DNA from: Chitinilyticum aquatile DSM 21506
GTDB lineage: Bacteria; Pseudomonadota; Gammaproteobacteria; Burkholderiales; Chitinibacteraceae
NCBI RefSeq assembly: GCF_000430805.1
Contig: NZ_AUMS01000008.1
Span: 62,001 to 126,000, forward strand
Direction: 5' to 3'
Length of the DNA: 64,000 bases
The notes under the pieces were generated by a model. That model did no database searches. It saw only the letters and a program-made list of their open reading frames with translations, and was not told where the DNA came from. Positions 17,733 to 26,994 of the stretch are shown here, piece after piece. Numbering within the stretch: the stretch's first letter is position 1; each line of letters starts with the position of its first letter. Position numbers and translations under genes: made by a program.

Positions 17733-18974
17733 TCAGACGCGCTTGAAGACCAGCGTGCCGTTGGTACCACCAAAGCCGAAGGAGTTGGAGATCGCCACGT
17801 CGATCTTCATATCGCGAGCGGTATTGGCGCAGTAGTCCAGATCGCAACCGGCCTCGAGATCCTGCTCGTTGAGGTTGATGGTCGGTGGCGAAACCTGGTT
17901 GTGCACAGCCAGAATCGAATAGATGGCTTCCACGCCACCGGCGCCGCCCAGCAGGTGGCCGGTCATCGACTTGGTCGAATTCACCACCAGTTTCTTCGCG
18001 TGATCGCCAAACGCCAGCTTCAGCGCATTGGTTTCGTTGGCATCGCCCAGCGGGGTCGAGGTGCCATGCGCATTTACATACTGCACCTGGTCGGCGTTGA
18101 TGCCGGCATCGCGCAGTGCGTTCATCACACCGCGCGCCGGACCTTCGGCGTTCGGCGCGGTGATGTGGTGCGCGTCCGAGCTCATGCCGAAACCGATCAG
18201 CTCGGCATAGATCTTGGCGCCGCGCTTGACGGCATGTTCGTATTCTTCCAGCACCAGGACACCGGCACCTTCGCCCATCACGAAGCCATCGCGGCCCTTG
18301 TCCCACGGCCGCGAGGCAGTTGCCGGATCATCGTTGCGGGTCGACAGCGCCTTCATCGCGGCAAAACCGCCAACGCCCAGGCGGGAAATCGCGCCTTCGG
18401 CACCACCGGCGACCATGATGTCCGCATCGCCGTACTGGATGATGCGCGCAGCATCACCAATGCAGTGGGCACCGGTCGTGCAGGCAGATACGATGCCGTA
18501 GCTCGGGCCCTGATAGCCCTTGATGATCGTCACGTGACCTGCGATCAGGTTGATCAGCGAGCCCGGAATGAAGAACGGGCCGATCTTGCGTGGACCGCCT
18601 TCCATCAGGTCGACACCGGTGTTTTCGATCAGCGGCAGGCCGCCGATGCCGGAGCCGATATTCACGCCGACGCGTGTCTTGTCGAGATCAGCCACCTCGT
18701 CGAGGCCGGCATCGCCAATCGCCTGCAGCGCAGCGGCAATGCCGTAATGGATGAACACATCCATGCGACGCGCATCTTTCGGGCTGATGTACTGGCTGAT
18801 GTCGAAGTCTTTGACTTCGCCGGCGATCTGGCAGGCCAGGTCGCTGGCATCAAAACGGGTAATACGGCCGATACCGGACTTGCCGGCCAGCAGGTTGGCC
18901 CAGCCAGTGGCAACATCGTTGCCGATCGGGGATACATGGCCCAGGCCGGTAACCACTACTCTGCGTTTGGACAC
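17733..18974 (-). CDS. fabF: 3-oxoacyl-ACP synthase II FabF
   Basis: A 413-aa condensing enzyme of type II fatty-acid synthesis; it elongates acyl-ACP with malonyl-ACP. The catalytic cysteine is in [11 protein letters not shown] and the histidines in [11 protein letters not shown] and [15 protein letters not shown]. The start codon is GTG at 18974, giving [12 protein letters not shown], with GGAG 9 bp upstream. It is the last gene of the minus-strand fab operon, 133 bp after acpP, as in E. coli. Confidence 0.97.
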   Translation of the reverse strand: MSKRRVVVTGLGHVSPIGNDVATGWANLLAGKSGIGRITRFDASDLACQIAGEVKDFDISQYISPKDARRMDVFIHYGIAAALQAIGDAGLDEVADLDKTRVGVNIGSGIGGLPLIENTGVDLMEGGPRKIGPFFIPGSLINLIAGHVTIIKGYQGPSYGIVSACTTGAHCIGDAARIIQYGDADIMVAGGAEGAISRLGVGGFAAMKALSTRNDDPATASRPWDKGRDGFVMGEGAGVLVLEEYEHAVKRGAKIYAELIGFGMSSDAHHITAPNAEGPARGVMNALRDAGINADQVQYVNAHGTSTPLGDANETNALKLAFGDHAKKLVVNSTKSMTGHLLGGAGGVEAIYSILAVHNQVSPPTINLNEQDLEAGCDLDYCANTARDMKIDVAISNSFGFGGTNGTLVFKRV

Positions 18975-19107
18975 GGTGGAGATCTCCAGAACAGTGCCGG
19001 CGGCATGTCGCCGGCTGCAGCTGCCCGTCAGAAAGGCAGCGCCAATGCAATAAGACCTCCGCGCTGGCCGGATAAGGGCCAGGGCAGAGGTCTGGGAACG
19101 AGACTGC

Positions 19108-19347
19108 TTACTTGCTCAGGTTGGCAGACACGTAGTCAACTGCTTGCTGAACGGTAGTGATCTTTTCAGCTTCTTCGTCGGGGATTTCGCACTCGAATTC
19201 TTCTTCGAGGGCCATCACCAGTTCAACGGTGTCAAGGGAGTCGGCGCCGAGGTCGTTCACGAAGGACGACTCGATCTTGACGTCGGTTTCCGGCACGCCA
19301 AGTTGTTCGGCTACGATTTTCTTAACGCGTTGTTCGATGTTTTCCAT
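19108..19347 (-). CDS. acpP: Acyl carrier protein AcpP
   Basis: A 79-aa acidic carrier of growing acyl chains. The phosphopantetheine serine is in [13 protein letters not shown]. The start is the ATG at 19347 ([17 protein letters not shown]); the longer reading to 19497 covers a promoter-like region. It lies between fabG and fabF, and has its own probable promoter. Confidence 0.98.
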   Translation of the reverse strand: MENIEQRVKKIVAEQLGVPETDVKIESSFVNDLGADSLDTVELVMALEEEFECEIPDEEAEKITTVQQAVDYVSANLSK

Positions 19348-19394
19348 GGATTTTTCCCAAGCCTTCCTAGCTGTTTGTATGAAAAAGCGACCGC

Positions 19395-19422
19395 ATTCTA
19401 CCAAAAATCCGTCGTGGTGTAA
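19395..19422 (-). promoter_or_regulatory. Probable acpP promoter
   Basis: On the minus strand TTACAC (19417-19422) and TAGAAT (19395-19400) are 16 bp apart, and TGG precedes the -10. It starts transcription about 40 bp before acpP. Independent high expression of acpP inside the fab operon is known in other bacteria. Confidence 0.5.
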
Positions 19423-19433
19423 CGACACGGATT
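19403..19433 (-). terminator. Hairpin at the fabG-acpP junction
   Basis: AATCCG-GTCG pairs with CGAC-GGATT on the minus strand with one bulge and is followed by TTTTT. It overlaps the -35 and spacer of the acpP promoter, so termination of read-through and initiation share the same DNA. Confidence 0.4.
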
Positions 19434-19546
19434 TGAAATGGATCAAATGGGCGCAGTCTAACCCAGGCGGGGCGGATTGCAAATATCTCTCCGCCACGCG
19501 TCACATTTACTTCATCAAGCCACTGCAGCAATGCCGCAACGGCAGA

Positions 19547-20290
19547 TCAGTTCATGAACATGCCGCCGTTCACGTGCAGCGTATTGCCGGTAATGTAGGC
19601 CGCACGATCGGACGCCAGAAAACCGACGGCATCGGCGATGTCCTTCGGCAGACCAAGGCGGCCCAGCGCGATGGCTTCGACCAGCTTCGCCTTCTGCTCT
19701 TCCGGCAGCGCCTTGGTCATGTCGGTATCGATGAAACCGGGAGCCACGGCATTGACGGTCACGCCACGGCTGCCGATTTCCTTCGCCAGTGATTTGGTGA
19801 AACCGAACAGTGCGGCCTTGGCGGCCGAGTAGTTGGTCTGCCCGGCATTGCCGGTGGCACCGACCACAGAGGCGATATTGATGATGCGCCCCCAGCGGGC
19901 CTTCATCATGCCGCGCATCACGGCCTTGCTGAGCTGGTACACCGGCTTGAGATTGGTGGCCATGATGGCGTCCCACTCATCATCCTTCATGCGCATCAGC
20001 AGGTTGTCGCGGGTGATGCCGGCATTGTTCACCAGAATGGCAACAGGGCCGTAGTCCTTCTCGATGGCAGCGATGATGCCTTCGCAGGCACCCTCCTCGG
20101 TCACGTTCAGGCGCAGACCGGCGCCGGTGGCACCCGCTTCCTTCAGATAAGCGGTAATGGCTTCGGCGCCACTATCGCTGGTTGCGGTGCCGATGACGGT
20201 CGCCCCCTGGCTGGCGAGCTCCAGCGCAATGGCCTGGCCGATACCACGGGATGCGCCGGTCACCAGCGCGACTTTGCCTGCAAGACTCAT
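19547..20290 (-). CDS. fabG: 3-oxoacyl-ACP reductase FabG
   Basis: A 247-aa short-chain dehydrogenase that reduces 3-oxoacyl-ACP with NADPH. The Rossmann motif is TGASRGIGQA, NNAGITRD follows, and the catalytic residues are S in NIASVVGATG and Y/K in TNYSAAKAAL. The C-terminus NTLHVNGGMFMN is typical. The ATG at 20290 has AAGG 8 bp upstream; a TTG two codons earlier is less likely. It is separated from fabD by a dispersed repeat. Confidence 0.97.
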   Translation of the reverse strand: MSLAGKVALVTGASRGIGQAIALELASQGATVIGTATSDSGAEAITAYLKEAGATGAGLRLNVTEEGACEGIIAAIEKDYGPVAILVNNAGITRDNLLMRMKDDEWDAIMATNLKPVYQLSKAVMRGMMKARWGRIINIASVVGATGNAGQTNYSAAKAALFGFTKSLAKEIGSRGVTVNAVAPGFIDTDMTKALPEEQKAKLVEAIALGRLGLPKDIADAVGFLASDRAAYITGNTLHVNGGMFMN

Positions 20291-20343
20291 GTTCAAATCC
20301 TTGTCATGCGTACCGGACGAGCCGGCATCGTGTATACCTTGTT

Positions 20344-20392
20344 ATCCATACAGCCACAGCCATTACAATAAAATGGCTACAGCCATATACCC
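20344..20392. repeat. Dispersed palindromic repeat, copy 5 (fabD-fabG)
   Basis: Arms CACAGCCATTA and AAAATGGCTACAG with an intact right end ATATACCC; the left end is decayed. The right end abuts the fabD stop codon on the minus strand. Confidence 0.7.
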
Positions 20393-21322
20393 TTAGAGAA
20401 CAGCCTTGAGTTCGTCAAACGCCGCGAGACTGGTCAGCGCCACGTGCTGCGCATCGGCAGCCAGACGCTTGTTCAGGCCAACCAGCACCTTGCCCGGACC
20501 GCACTCGGCAATGACGCTCGCACCATCAGCAGCCATCTTCTGCACGGTTTCCACCCAGCGCACCGGCTGATACAGCTGGCGCGTCAGCGCATCGCGGATC
20601 TGCGCCGGATCGGTATAGGCCACGACATCGGCATTGTGAATCACCGGGAAGGTCGGCGCGGAAACCGTGATGCCGGCCAGTGCCGCCGCCAACTTCTCGG
20701 CGGCCGGCTTCATCAGCGCGCAGTGCGAGGGCACCGACACCGGCAGCGGCAGCGCACGCTTGGCACCCTTCTCCTTGCACAGTGCCATGGCGCGCTCGAC
20801 CGCAGCCTTGTTGCCGGCGATCACCACCTGGCCCTGCGAATTGAAATTCACGGCTTCGACCACTTCACCCTGCGCGGCATCAGCACACGCGGCCACGATG
20901 TCGGCATCGGCCAGACCCAGAATCGCCGCCATCGCACCGACACCTTCCGGCACGGCAGCCTGCATGGCCTCGGCGCGCAGGCGCACCAGACGCACGGCAT
21001 CGGCAAAGGCGATCGAGCCGGCACACGCCAGCGCGGTGTATTCGCCGAGCGAATGGCCGGCAGCAACAACCGGCAGCGCGCCGCCCTGGGCAGTCCACGC
21101 ACGGAACACGGCCACGCCGGCGGTCAGCATCAGCGGCTGGGTATTGACGGTGGCATTGATGACGGCCGCGTCGGCATCGGGCTGGATCATCGCCCACAGG
21201 TCCTGGCCCAGCGCAGCACTGGCTTCCTCAAAAGTCTGGCGCACGCTGGCATCATCGGCAAAGCCGGCCATCATGCCCAGCGACTGCGAGCCCTGGCCCG
21301 GAAATACAAAAGCGAGAGACAT
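20393..21322 (-). CDS. fabD: Malonyl-CoA:ACP transacylase FabD
   Basis: A 309-aa enzyme that transfers malonyl from CoA to AcpP. The active-site serine is in AGHSLGEYTAL and the catalytic histidine in SVPSHCALM. FPGQGSQSLGMM begins the protein, and the C-terminus carries ECGPGKVLVGLNKR. A strong AGGAG precedes the ATG. It is in the fab operon between fabH and fabG. Confidence 0.97.
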   Translation of the reverse strand: MSLAFVFPGQGSQSLGMMAGFADDASVRQTFEEASAALGQDLWAMIQPDADAAVINATVNTQPLMLTAGVAVFRAWTAQGGALPVVAAGHSLGEYTALACAGSIAFADAVRLVRLRAEAMQAAVPEGVGAMAAILGLADADIVAACADAAQGEVVEAVNFNSQGQVVIAGNKAAVERAMALCKEKGAKRALPLPVSVPSHCALMKPAAEKLAAALAGITVSAPTFPVIHNADVVAYTDPAQIRDALTRQLYQPVRWVETVQKMAADGASVIAECGPGKVLVGLNKRLAADAQHVALTSLAAFDELKAVL

Positions 21323-21376
21323 GTTTCAGCTCCTATCAGCAAATCGGTCGCCCGGCGCCCGACTCAAAATCAACAA

Positions 21377-22333
21377 TCAGAAACGGGCCAGTACCGAGCC
21401 CCAGGCAAAGCCGCCGCCAATGCCTTCCATCAGGATGGTCTGGCCGCGCTGGATGCGTCCGCTCTTCACGCCGGCATCAAGCGCCAGCGGAATCGACGCC
21501 GCCGAGGTATTGCCATGCTCGGCGACAGTCACGATGACCTTGCTCATGTCCAGATGCAGGTGCTTGGCGGTGGACTCGATGATGCGGATATTGGCCTGGT
21601 GCGGCACCAGCCAGTCAATGTCTTCCTTCGCAAGACCCGCCTTGGCGAGCGTTTCTTCCGCCACCGCCGAGAGCGCCTTGACTGCGAACTTGAAGACCGC
21701 ACTGCCATCCATGTGCACAAAGGCCTCGCCATCAACGGCATTGGCCACCGGGCGACCCGGTACGTTCAGAATGCCATTGTAGCGGCCGTCGGCGTGCAGG
21801 TGCGTAGCCAGAATGCCGGTTTCTTCGTCGGCCTTCAAAACAACCGCACCGGCACCATCACCGAACAGCACGCAGGTATTGCGGTCATCCCAGTTGATGA
21901 TGTTGGAGACCTTTTCCGCCCCCACGACCACGGCACATTTGGCGGCACCGCTCTTGATGAACTGGTCGGCCGTCGTCAGCGCGTAGACAAAGCCGGCACA
22001 CACGGCCTGCATGTCGAAGGCCGGAAAACCGTGCACGCCAAGCTTGTTCTGCACGATGCAGGCAGTCGACGGAAAGATGTTGTCCGGCGTGGTGGTTGCC
22101 ACAATCAGCAGATCGATCTCGTCGGCCGTAACACCCGCACTCTCCAGCGCACGCTGGATGGCAATCAGCGCCATGTCGGAGGTGGTTTCGTCGGCAGCAG
22201 CAATGTGGCGCTGGCGGATGCCGGTACGCGCCACGATCCACTCGTCGCTGGTATCGACACGCGCGGCGAGTTCGTGATTGGTCAGGATGCGCTCGGGCAG
22301 ATAGCTGCCGGTTCCTGCGATACGGGAAAACAT
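21377..22333 (-). CDS. fabH: 3-oxoacyl-ACP synthase III FabH
   Basis: A 318-aa enzyme that starts fatty-acid synthesis by condensing acetyl-CoA with malonyl-ACP. The catalytic triad is visible: Cys in [13 protein letters not shown], His in VPHQANIRI, Asn in [10 protein letters not shown]. The N-terminal GTGSYLPER and the R-x-G-I-R-x-R acyl-CoA segment are normal. AAGGAG sits 7 bp before the ATG. It follows plsX by 45 bp on the minus strand. Confidence 0.97.
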   Translation of the reverse strand: MFSRIAGTGSYLPERILTNHELAARVDTSDEWIVARTGIRQRHIAAADETTSDMALIAIQRALESAGVTADEIDLLIVATTTPDNIFPSTACIVQNKLGVHGFPAFDMQAVCAGFVYALTTADQFIKSGAAKCAVVVGAEKVSNIINWDDRNTCVLFGDGAGAVVLKADEETGILATHLHADGRYNGILNVPGRPVANAVDGEAFVHMDGSAVFKFAVKALSAVAEETLAKAGLAKEDIDWLVPHQANIRIIESTAKHLHLDMSKVIVTVAEHGNTSAASIPLALDAGVKSGRIQRGQTILMEGIGGGFAWGSVLARF

Positions 22334-22378
22334 ACATGTACTCCTTCGGTTTGCGCGGCCCGGGCGGGACTGGCTTGG

Positions 22379-23428
22379 TCAGCCAGCCGCAGCGGGAGCG
22401 GGCGTCGTGTCACCCAGATCGGCAACCTGTTGCTGCACCTGATCGGTAATACGCTGGATCACCCCGGCGCGGGCTTCTTCCACGGCCTGCCTGAGCGCCC
22501 AGTAAAACGCCAGTTCGTCGGCACCACCGTGACTCTTGACGACGATGCCGCGCAGGCCCAGCAAGGATGCGCCATTGTAGCGGCGCGGATCAACCCGCTT
22601 CTTGAAACGGTTCAATACCGGCATGGCAAAGAGCGCCAGCAGCTTGGAAAGCGGATTGCGGGTGAATTCTTCCCTGATGAATTCCGACATCATTTTCGCC
22701 AGCCCCTCGGATGCCTTCAGCGCAATATTCCCGCTGAAGCCATCGCAGGCGACGACGTCGACATTGCCGCTGTAGAGATCGTCCCCCTCGACATTGCCGA
22801 TGAAATTGAGCGACGTGCGGCGCAACAACTCTGACGCAGCCTTCACCTGCTCGTTGCCCTTCATCTCCTCTTCGCCGACATTGAGCAGGCCGACGCGCGG
22901 AGCTGGCACGTGCTGCAGTGCCTCATACAGCGCCGAGCCCATGATGGCAAACTGCACCAGCTGCTCCGGCGTGCAGTCGACATTCGCACCGAGGTCCAGC
23001 ACACAGGTCTCGCCACCCTTGCGGGTTGGCAGCAGCTTGGCAATCGCGGGACGATCAACACCTGGAATGGTCTTCAGCACGAAGCGGGCCGTGGCCATCA
23101 GTGCGCCGGTATTGCCGGCGGAGACGCAGGCATTGGCCTCTCCGGTTTTCACCAGATTGATCGCCACACGCATGGAAGAATCTTTCTTGTTCTTCATGGC
23201 GGACTGCGGCGACTCGTCCATGGTGACGACTTCGCTGGCGGCATGAATGCGCAGGCGCGGGCCGACTTCGGCATGGTGCGCCTTGAGTTCGGCAGCGATG
23301 GCATCGGAAAGACCCACCAGCACCACATCCACTTCGCTATATTCGCGCAGGAATCGCAATACGGCAGGAACGGTCACATGCGTACCGTGATCACCACCCA
23401 TTGCGTCGACAGCTACTGTAATTTCCAT
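22379..23428 (-). CDS. plsX: Phosphate acyltransferase PlsX
   Basis: A 349-aa enzyme that makes acyl-phosphate from acyl-ACP for phospholipid synthesis. [11 protein letters not shown] opens the protein, and [24 protein letters not shown] and the [10 protein letters not shown] segment are family hallmarks. It lies between rpmF and fabH as in E. coli. A perfect 14-bp stem-loop lies in the rpmF-plsX gap just before its start. Confidence 0.97.
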   Translation of the reverse strand: MEITVAVDAMGGDHGTHVTVPAVLRFLREYSEVDVVLVGLSDAIAAELKAHHAEVGPRLRIHAASEVVTMDESPQSAMKNKKDSSMRVAINLVKTGEANACVSAGNTGALMATARFVLKTIPGVDRPAIAKLLPTRKGGETCVLDLGANVDCTPEQLVQFAIMGSALYEALQHVPAPRVGLLNVGEEEMKGNEQVKAASELLRRTSLNFIGNVEGDDLYSGNVDVVACDGFSGNIALKASEGLAKMMSEFIREEFTRNPLSKLLALFAMPVLNRFKKRVDPRRYNGASLLGLRGIVVKSHGGADELAFYWALRQAVEEARAGVIQRITDQVQQQVADLGDTTPAPAAAG

Positions 23429-23447
23429 CAGCTTTCCAGAATGACGA

Positions 23448-23480
23448 ACGGCGCAAACAGGTCAATCCTGTTTGCGCCGT
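23448..23480 (-). other. Perfect stem-loop between rpmF and plsX
   Basis: Two 14-bp arms (23448-23461 and 23467-23480) are exact complements around a 5-nt loop (TCAAT on the plus strand). No U-tract follows on the minus strand, so it is not a classical terminator. Its position between a ribosomal protein gene and a lipid gene suggests RNA processing or stability control; that is inference. Confidence 0.7.
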
Positions 23481-23514
23481 CAGATAACCCTTTGCTTGCG
23501 CAAGGATTAAGGGA

Positions 23515-23691
23515 TTACTCGGCCTTGGCCTTGACCACGCGACGGCCCTTGTAGAAGCCATCCGGGCTGACGTGGTGGGGACGATGCACGGTGCCGCGCT
23601 CGTCAACGGCGATCGCCGGAGCGGTCAGGAAATCGTGGGCGCGGTGCATACCACGCTTGGACGGGGACTTTTTATTCTGTTGAACGGCCAT
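23515..23691 (-). CDS. rpmF: 50S ribosomal protein L32
   Basis: A 58-aa basic ribosomal protein. The start [20 protein letters not shown] and the end [14 protein letters not shown] are typical of L32 in beta- and gammaproteobacteria. The paired cysteines of zinc-binding L32 versions are absent. A GGAG lies before the ATG at 23691. It is the second gene of yceD-rpmF-plsX-fab and too short for most gene-length cut-offs. Confidence 0.95.
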   Translation of the reverse strand: MAVQQNKKSPSKRGMHRAHDFLTAPAIAVDERGTVHRPHHVSPDGFYKGRRVVKAKAE

Positions 23692-23728
23692 GATTACTAC
23701 TCCTTGAAAACCAGTTTTTCAGTTTCAG

Positions 23729-24226
23729 TTATTCCGCTTTCCTGGTTTTCAATTGAGCCAGGACAGCAAACGGATTCGGTTTGTCGGACACCACCACCAC
23801 GTCGCTTTCGCCGCAGCGGTCATGCCGTGGCGCGAACGGCAGCGCCAGCAATACTTCTTCTTCTACCAGCGCAAGCACATCCAGCGCCGGATCGATGACA
23901 AGGCCCTCAAGATCGTCGTCGGCCTGTTCGGCCTCGTCCAGAGTTGCTTCGTCGGCAAACAGTGTCAGCACCGTTTCGCAGTCGAGCTTGAAATCCATCG
24001 CCTGCAGGCAGCGCTGACAGGCCAGCTGCACTTTGCCGTTGACAGAAAGATACAGCCACGGGCGCTCGAGCTTGTCGACGCCGCCCTGCAACTCCCAATC
24101 CAGCTCGGTAGTACCGTCAAGCACCACTTCCGCCAGCCTTGGCAGTTCAGAAACAGCAATCCGGCCAGACAGCTGCGCACGGGAAACCGCGAATTCTGCG
24201 CTATCAATCACTGGCATGGCAAGCAT
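23729..24226 (-). CDS. yceD: YceD/DUF177 family protein (23S rRNA accumulation)
   Basis: A 165-aa acidic protein. Members of this family are encoded immediately upstream of rpmF and are linked to 23S rRNA accumulation. The family C-x2-C motif is seen as LACQRCLQ, with LPFAPRHDRCG near the C-terminus. The start is taken at the ATG at 24226, after a CGGGAG and inside the transcript of the promoter at 24247-24276; an ATG at 24217 is also possible. Upstream readings cross the promoter. Confidence 0.88.
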   Translation of the reverse strand: MLAMPVIDSAEFAVSRAQLSGRIAVSELPRLAEVVLDGTTELDWELQGGVDKLERPWLYLSVNGKVQLACQRCLQAMDFKLDCETVLTLFADEATLDEAEQADDDLEGLVIDPALDVLALVEEEVLLALPFAPRHDRCGESDVVVVSDKPNPFAVLAQLKTRKAE

Positions 24227-24246
24227 AGGCTCCCGAGAAACCGCGC

Positions 24247-24276
24247 ATGATACAATGCTGCCCACGCCACTGTCAA
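24247..24276 (-). promoter_or_regulatory. Promoter of the yceD-rpmF-plsX-fab operon
   Basis: On the minus strand a perfect -35 TTGACA (24271-24276) is 18 bp from TATCAT (24247-24252). Transcription would begin about 15 bp before the yceD ATG. It also lies in the divergent gap before maf. Confidence 0.7.
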
Positions 24277-24298
24277 AAGCTTCCGCACTCCTGATCCG

Positions 24299-24907
24299 AT
24301 GAATATGCCGAAAAAACAAGCCCCTTCCGCACTGCCGCTCGTTCTCGCCTCAACATCGCCCTATCGCCGCGAACTGCTGCAGCGCCTTGCCATCCCTTTC
24401 GACGTGGCCAGCCCCGCTATCGATGAAACGCCGCTGCCGGGTGAAACGGCGCACGCCACCAGCCTGCGGCTGGCCATCGCCAAGGCCCAGGTTTTGCGCG
24501 ACCGTTTTCCCGCCCACCTGCTGATCGGCTCCGATCAGGTCGCGCTGCTCGACGGCGTGCAGCTCGGCAAACCGGGCACACACGAGCGCGCCGTCGAACA
24601 GCTGCAAATGATGCGCGGGCGCACCATCGAATTCCACACCGCGCTGGCGCTCTACAACAGCCAGAGCGGCCACACGCAGACCCACGTCGACATCACCCGC
24701 GTGGTAATGCGCGATTACGATGACGACACCATCGAGCGCTACCTGCGACATGAACAGCCCTACAATTGCGCCGGCAGCGCCAAGACCGAGGGACTGGGCG
24801 TCATCCTGATCGCGCGCATCGACAACAGTGACCCGTCCGCCATCATCGGCCTGCCCATGATTGCGCTGACTGCAATGCTGCTGGAAGAAGGAGTGCAACT
24901 GGTATGA
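24299..24907 (+). CDS. maf: Maf family nucleotide pyrophosphatase (YceF type)
   Basis: A 202-aa enzyme that hydrolyses non-canonical or modified nucleoside triphosphates. YceF-type members prefer 7-methyl-GTP. Hallmarks are LASTSPYRRELL near the N-terminus, DETPLPGE, IGSDQVALLDG and the YNCAGSAKTEGLG segment. Placement next to yceD matches E. coli yceF-yceD. No clear ribosome site; ATG at 24299 or 24305 are both possible. It overlaps the next gene by 4 bp. Confidence 0.92.
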   Translation: MNMPKKQAPSALPLVLASTSPYRRELLQRLAIPFDVASPAIDETPLPGETAHATSLRLAIAKAQVLRDRFPAHLLIGSDQVALLDGVQLGKPGTHERAVEQLQMMRGRTIEFHTALALYNSQSGHTQTHVDITRVVMRDYDDDTIERYLRHEQPYNCAGSAKTEGLGVILIARIDNSDPSAIIGLPMIALTAMLLEEGVQLV

Positions 24908-25614
24908 AAGGCACCCTCTATCTGATTCCCACACCTCTGGGTGGCGACACGCTGACCGACATTCTGCCGGCCGACGTCATCGGCATCGCGCAAAAGCTCA
25001 CGCATTTCATCGTCGAGGCGCCGAAAACCGCTCGCGCGCATCTGAAACTGTTCGGCACGCCACACGAGCTGCGCAGCCTGTGGATGCAGGAACTCAACGA
25101 GCACAGCAAGGATGCCGAACTCAATGGCCTCCTCGAACCACTGCTGGCCGGCCACGATGTCGGCCTGATGAGCGAGGCTGGCTGCCCGGGCGTGGCCGAC
25201 CCCGGCGCCAATCTGGTGCGCCTCGCGCATCGCAAGGACATCCGCGTGCTGCCACTGGTCGGTCCCTCGTCGATTCTGCTCGCGCTGATGGGCTCGGGCG
25301 CCAACGGCCAGAAATTTCGCTTCAACGGCTACCTGCCCGCCAATGAAGCCGAGCGCAGCACGGCAATCAAAACGCTGGAAGCCAGCTCGCAGAAGGAAAA
25401 ACAGGCCGAGCTCTTTATCGAGACGCCGTATCGCAACAAAGCGCTCTTTGATGCACTGCTGGCAACCGCACGCCCACAGACACTGCTCACCGTTGCCTGC
25501 AACCTCAGCCTGCCGGACCAGTACCTGAACAGCCAGACCGTGGCCGACTGGAAGCGCAGCCCGGCTCCCGACCTGCACAAGAAACCGACCGTCTTCGTGC
25601 TCTACGCCGCCTGA
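24904..25614 (+). CDS. RsmI-like SAM-dependent methyltransferase
   Basis: A 236-aa protein of the tetrapyrrole-methylase/RsmI fold. LYLIPTPLGGDTL, GLMSEAGCPGVADPG and VGPSSILLALMGSG are the SAM-pocket motifs. It is shorter than RsmI (about 285 aa) and has the sequence of the second, RsmI-like paralogue I recall from betaproteobacteria, whose substrate is unknown. ATG overlaps the maf stop, so translation is probably coupled. Confidence 0.82.
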   Translation: MKGTLYLIPTPLGGDTLTDILPADVIGIAQKLTHFIVEAPKTARAHLKLFGTPHELRSLWMQELNEHSKDAELNGLLEPLLAGHDVGLMSEAGCPGVADPGANLVRLAHRKDIRVLPLVGPSSILLALMGSGANGQKFRFNGYLPANEAERSTAIKTLEASSQKEKQAELFIETPYRNKALFDALLATARPQTLLTVACNLSLPDQYLNSQTVADWKRSPAPDLHKKPTVFVLYAA

Positions 25615-25627
25615 TACCGCTCCATCC

Positions 25628-25664
25628 GCAAGTGCTTTCCCGCAGCAGCCGGGAAAGCACTTGC
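25628..25664. other. Perfect 15-bp stem-loop
   Basis: GCAAGTGCTTTCCCG is followed by a 7-nt loop and its exact complement. There is no T-tract, so it is not a standard intrinsic terminator. It begins 14 bp after the methyltransferase stop and might act as a 3' stabiliser. Confidence 0.7.
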
Positions 25665-25743
25665 GACCCAAACCATGCCGCTGCCGCATGACCCGCCCTC
25701 TCCTGCAGCCCTACGCCCCGCCCTACCCCGCCAAATACACCAT

Positions 25744-25793
25744 ACCGTATATGGCCACAGCCTTTTTACCTGAATGGCTGAGACCATATACCC
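25744..25793. repeat. Dispersed palindromic repeat, copy 6 (rsmI-like to rbsK)
   Basis: CCGTATATGGCCACAGCC pairs with GGCTGAGACCATATACCC. The right end ATACCC is intact and the left end has changed from GGGTAT to CCGTAT. Confidence 0.65.
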
Positions 25794-25958
25794 ACGCCAA
25801 GTTCGAAGCTGCGAATTGCAGTGCAATGCTGTAGCCGCGAGTTATTCATTCCCAACGCCAGCTCAGAAATCAGCGAGCCAGATTACGCCTCAGCACCAAG
25901 AAAGCAAGCTCAAAACCACTCGTAAGACAAAGCCGCATAAGGTATTTCCGTAGTCGGA

Positions 25959-26016
25959 TTGCTTTGACTACATATTGTTGATATAAATCAATTCTAGTTG
26001 CTGATTACGGTTTAGC
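25959..26016 (+). promoter_or_regulatory. Possible rbs operon promoter and operator
   Basis: TTGCTT (25959-25964) and TATAAA (25982-25987) are 17 bp apart in an AT-rich stretch. Just downstream, GCTGATTACGGTTTAGC (26000-26016) is an imperfect palindrome that resembles Cra/LacI-family operators (GCTGAA..TTCAGC). The Cra-like regulator gene at the end of the cluster is the obvious candidate to bind it. Confidence 0.35.
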
Positions 26017-26100
26017 ATGGAATCAGATCACGGCAGAGCGTCTTTAATGCCAAGCAGTGACAACAAAACAGTCATACAACGGATGAACAAGGAGTCGCAC

Positions 26101-26994
26101 ATGACCAGGATTCTGGTAGTCGGCAGCATCAATATGGATCTGGTCACCACGGCCAGCCAGTTCCCCCGGCCGGGAGAAACGCTCACCGGGCAGGGCTTCG
26201 CTACCTACCCCGGTGGCAAGGGAGCCAACCAGGCCGTGGCCGCCGCACGACTGGGCGCCGAGGTCAGCATGCTGGGCTGCGTGGGCAACGATGCCTTTGG
26301 TACGGAGCTGAGGCAGACACTGCACCGCGAAGGCATTGATACACAATGGGTTTTCACGACAGACAAGCACCCCACCGGCATCGCCAGCATCACCGTCTGT
26401 GACGCGGAAAATGCCATCATCGTCGTCCCCGGCGCCAATCACGCACTCACCCCGCAGCACATGCAGGATGCCGAAGCAGCCTTCGCCAGCGCGGACATCG
26501 TACTGGCGCAACTGGAGGTCCCGCTGGCCACCGTCACCGCAGCCGCGCAACAGGCAAAGAAGCATGGCAAACCCTTCTTCCTGAATCCTGCACCCGCCGT
26601 AGTGCTGCCGGAATCACTACTTGATCTGGTTTCGCTGCTCACACCCAATGAATACGAACTAGCGCTGGCACTGAACGATCACGCCGCCAGCTGGCAGGCA
26701 CTGTTTGCGCGCCTGCCCGGCCGAGTGGTGATGACGCAGGGCAAGGCCGGCGCGAGCTACAGCACATCCGATGCCGGCATTCTGGCGCAAGCGGGCTTTG
26801 CGGTCAGCGCAGTGGATACCACCGGCGCGGGCGACACCTTCAACGGCGCACTGGCGACCTTCTGGCACCTCGGCGCGGCGGAGGCCATGCGCCGCGCGTG
26901 TGCCGCCGGAGCCTTGTCCGTCACCAAGCCCGGCGCACAAAGCGGCATGCCGACCCTTGCCGAACTGGATTCCTTCCTGGAGCAGCAGTCATGA
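26101..26994 (+). CDS. rbsK: Ribokinase
   Basis: A 297-aa PfkB-family kinase that phosphorylates ribose to ribose 5-phosphate. Both signatures are present: TYPGGKGANQAVAAARLG near residues 38-55, and DTTGAGDTFNGALA near the C-terminus with the catalytic Asp. The GSINMDLV start is typical of ribokinase. AAGGAG precedes the ATG at 26101. It is first in the operon here, unlike E. coli where rbsK is last before rbsR. Confidence 0.94.
   Translation: MTRILVVGSINMDLVTTASQFPRPGETLTGQGFATYPGGKGANQAVAAARLGAEVSMLGCVGNDAFGTELRQTLHREGIDTQWVFTTDKHPTGIASITVCDAENAIIVVPGANHALTPQHMQDAEAAFASADIVLAQLEVPLATVTAAAQQAKKHGKPFFLNPAPAVVLPESLLDLVSLLTPNEYELALALNDHAASWQALFARLPGRVVMTQGKAGASYSTSDAGILAQAGFAVSAVDTTGAGDTFNGALATFWHLGAAEAMRRACAAGALSVTKPGAQSGMPTLAELDSFLEQQS

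Larger units (their letters stand above)
25615..26100. other. 486-bp gene-free region upstream of rbsK
   Basis: No ORF with a ribosome site or recognisable product is visible on either strand. The region holds a perfect 15-bp stem-loop (25628-25664), dispersed repeat copy 6 (25744-25793) and an AT-rich promoter region with a possible operator before rbsK. The stretch 25800-25950 looks unremarkable. Confidence 0.6.

Noticed and set aside
20444-22834. A 796-codon plus-strand frame opposite fabD, fabH and plsX
   Set aside because: Runs antisense through three certain genes; His/Arg/Gly-rich composition is that of a shadow frame.
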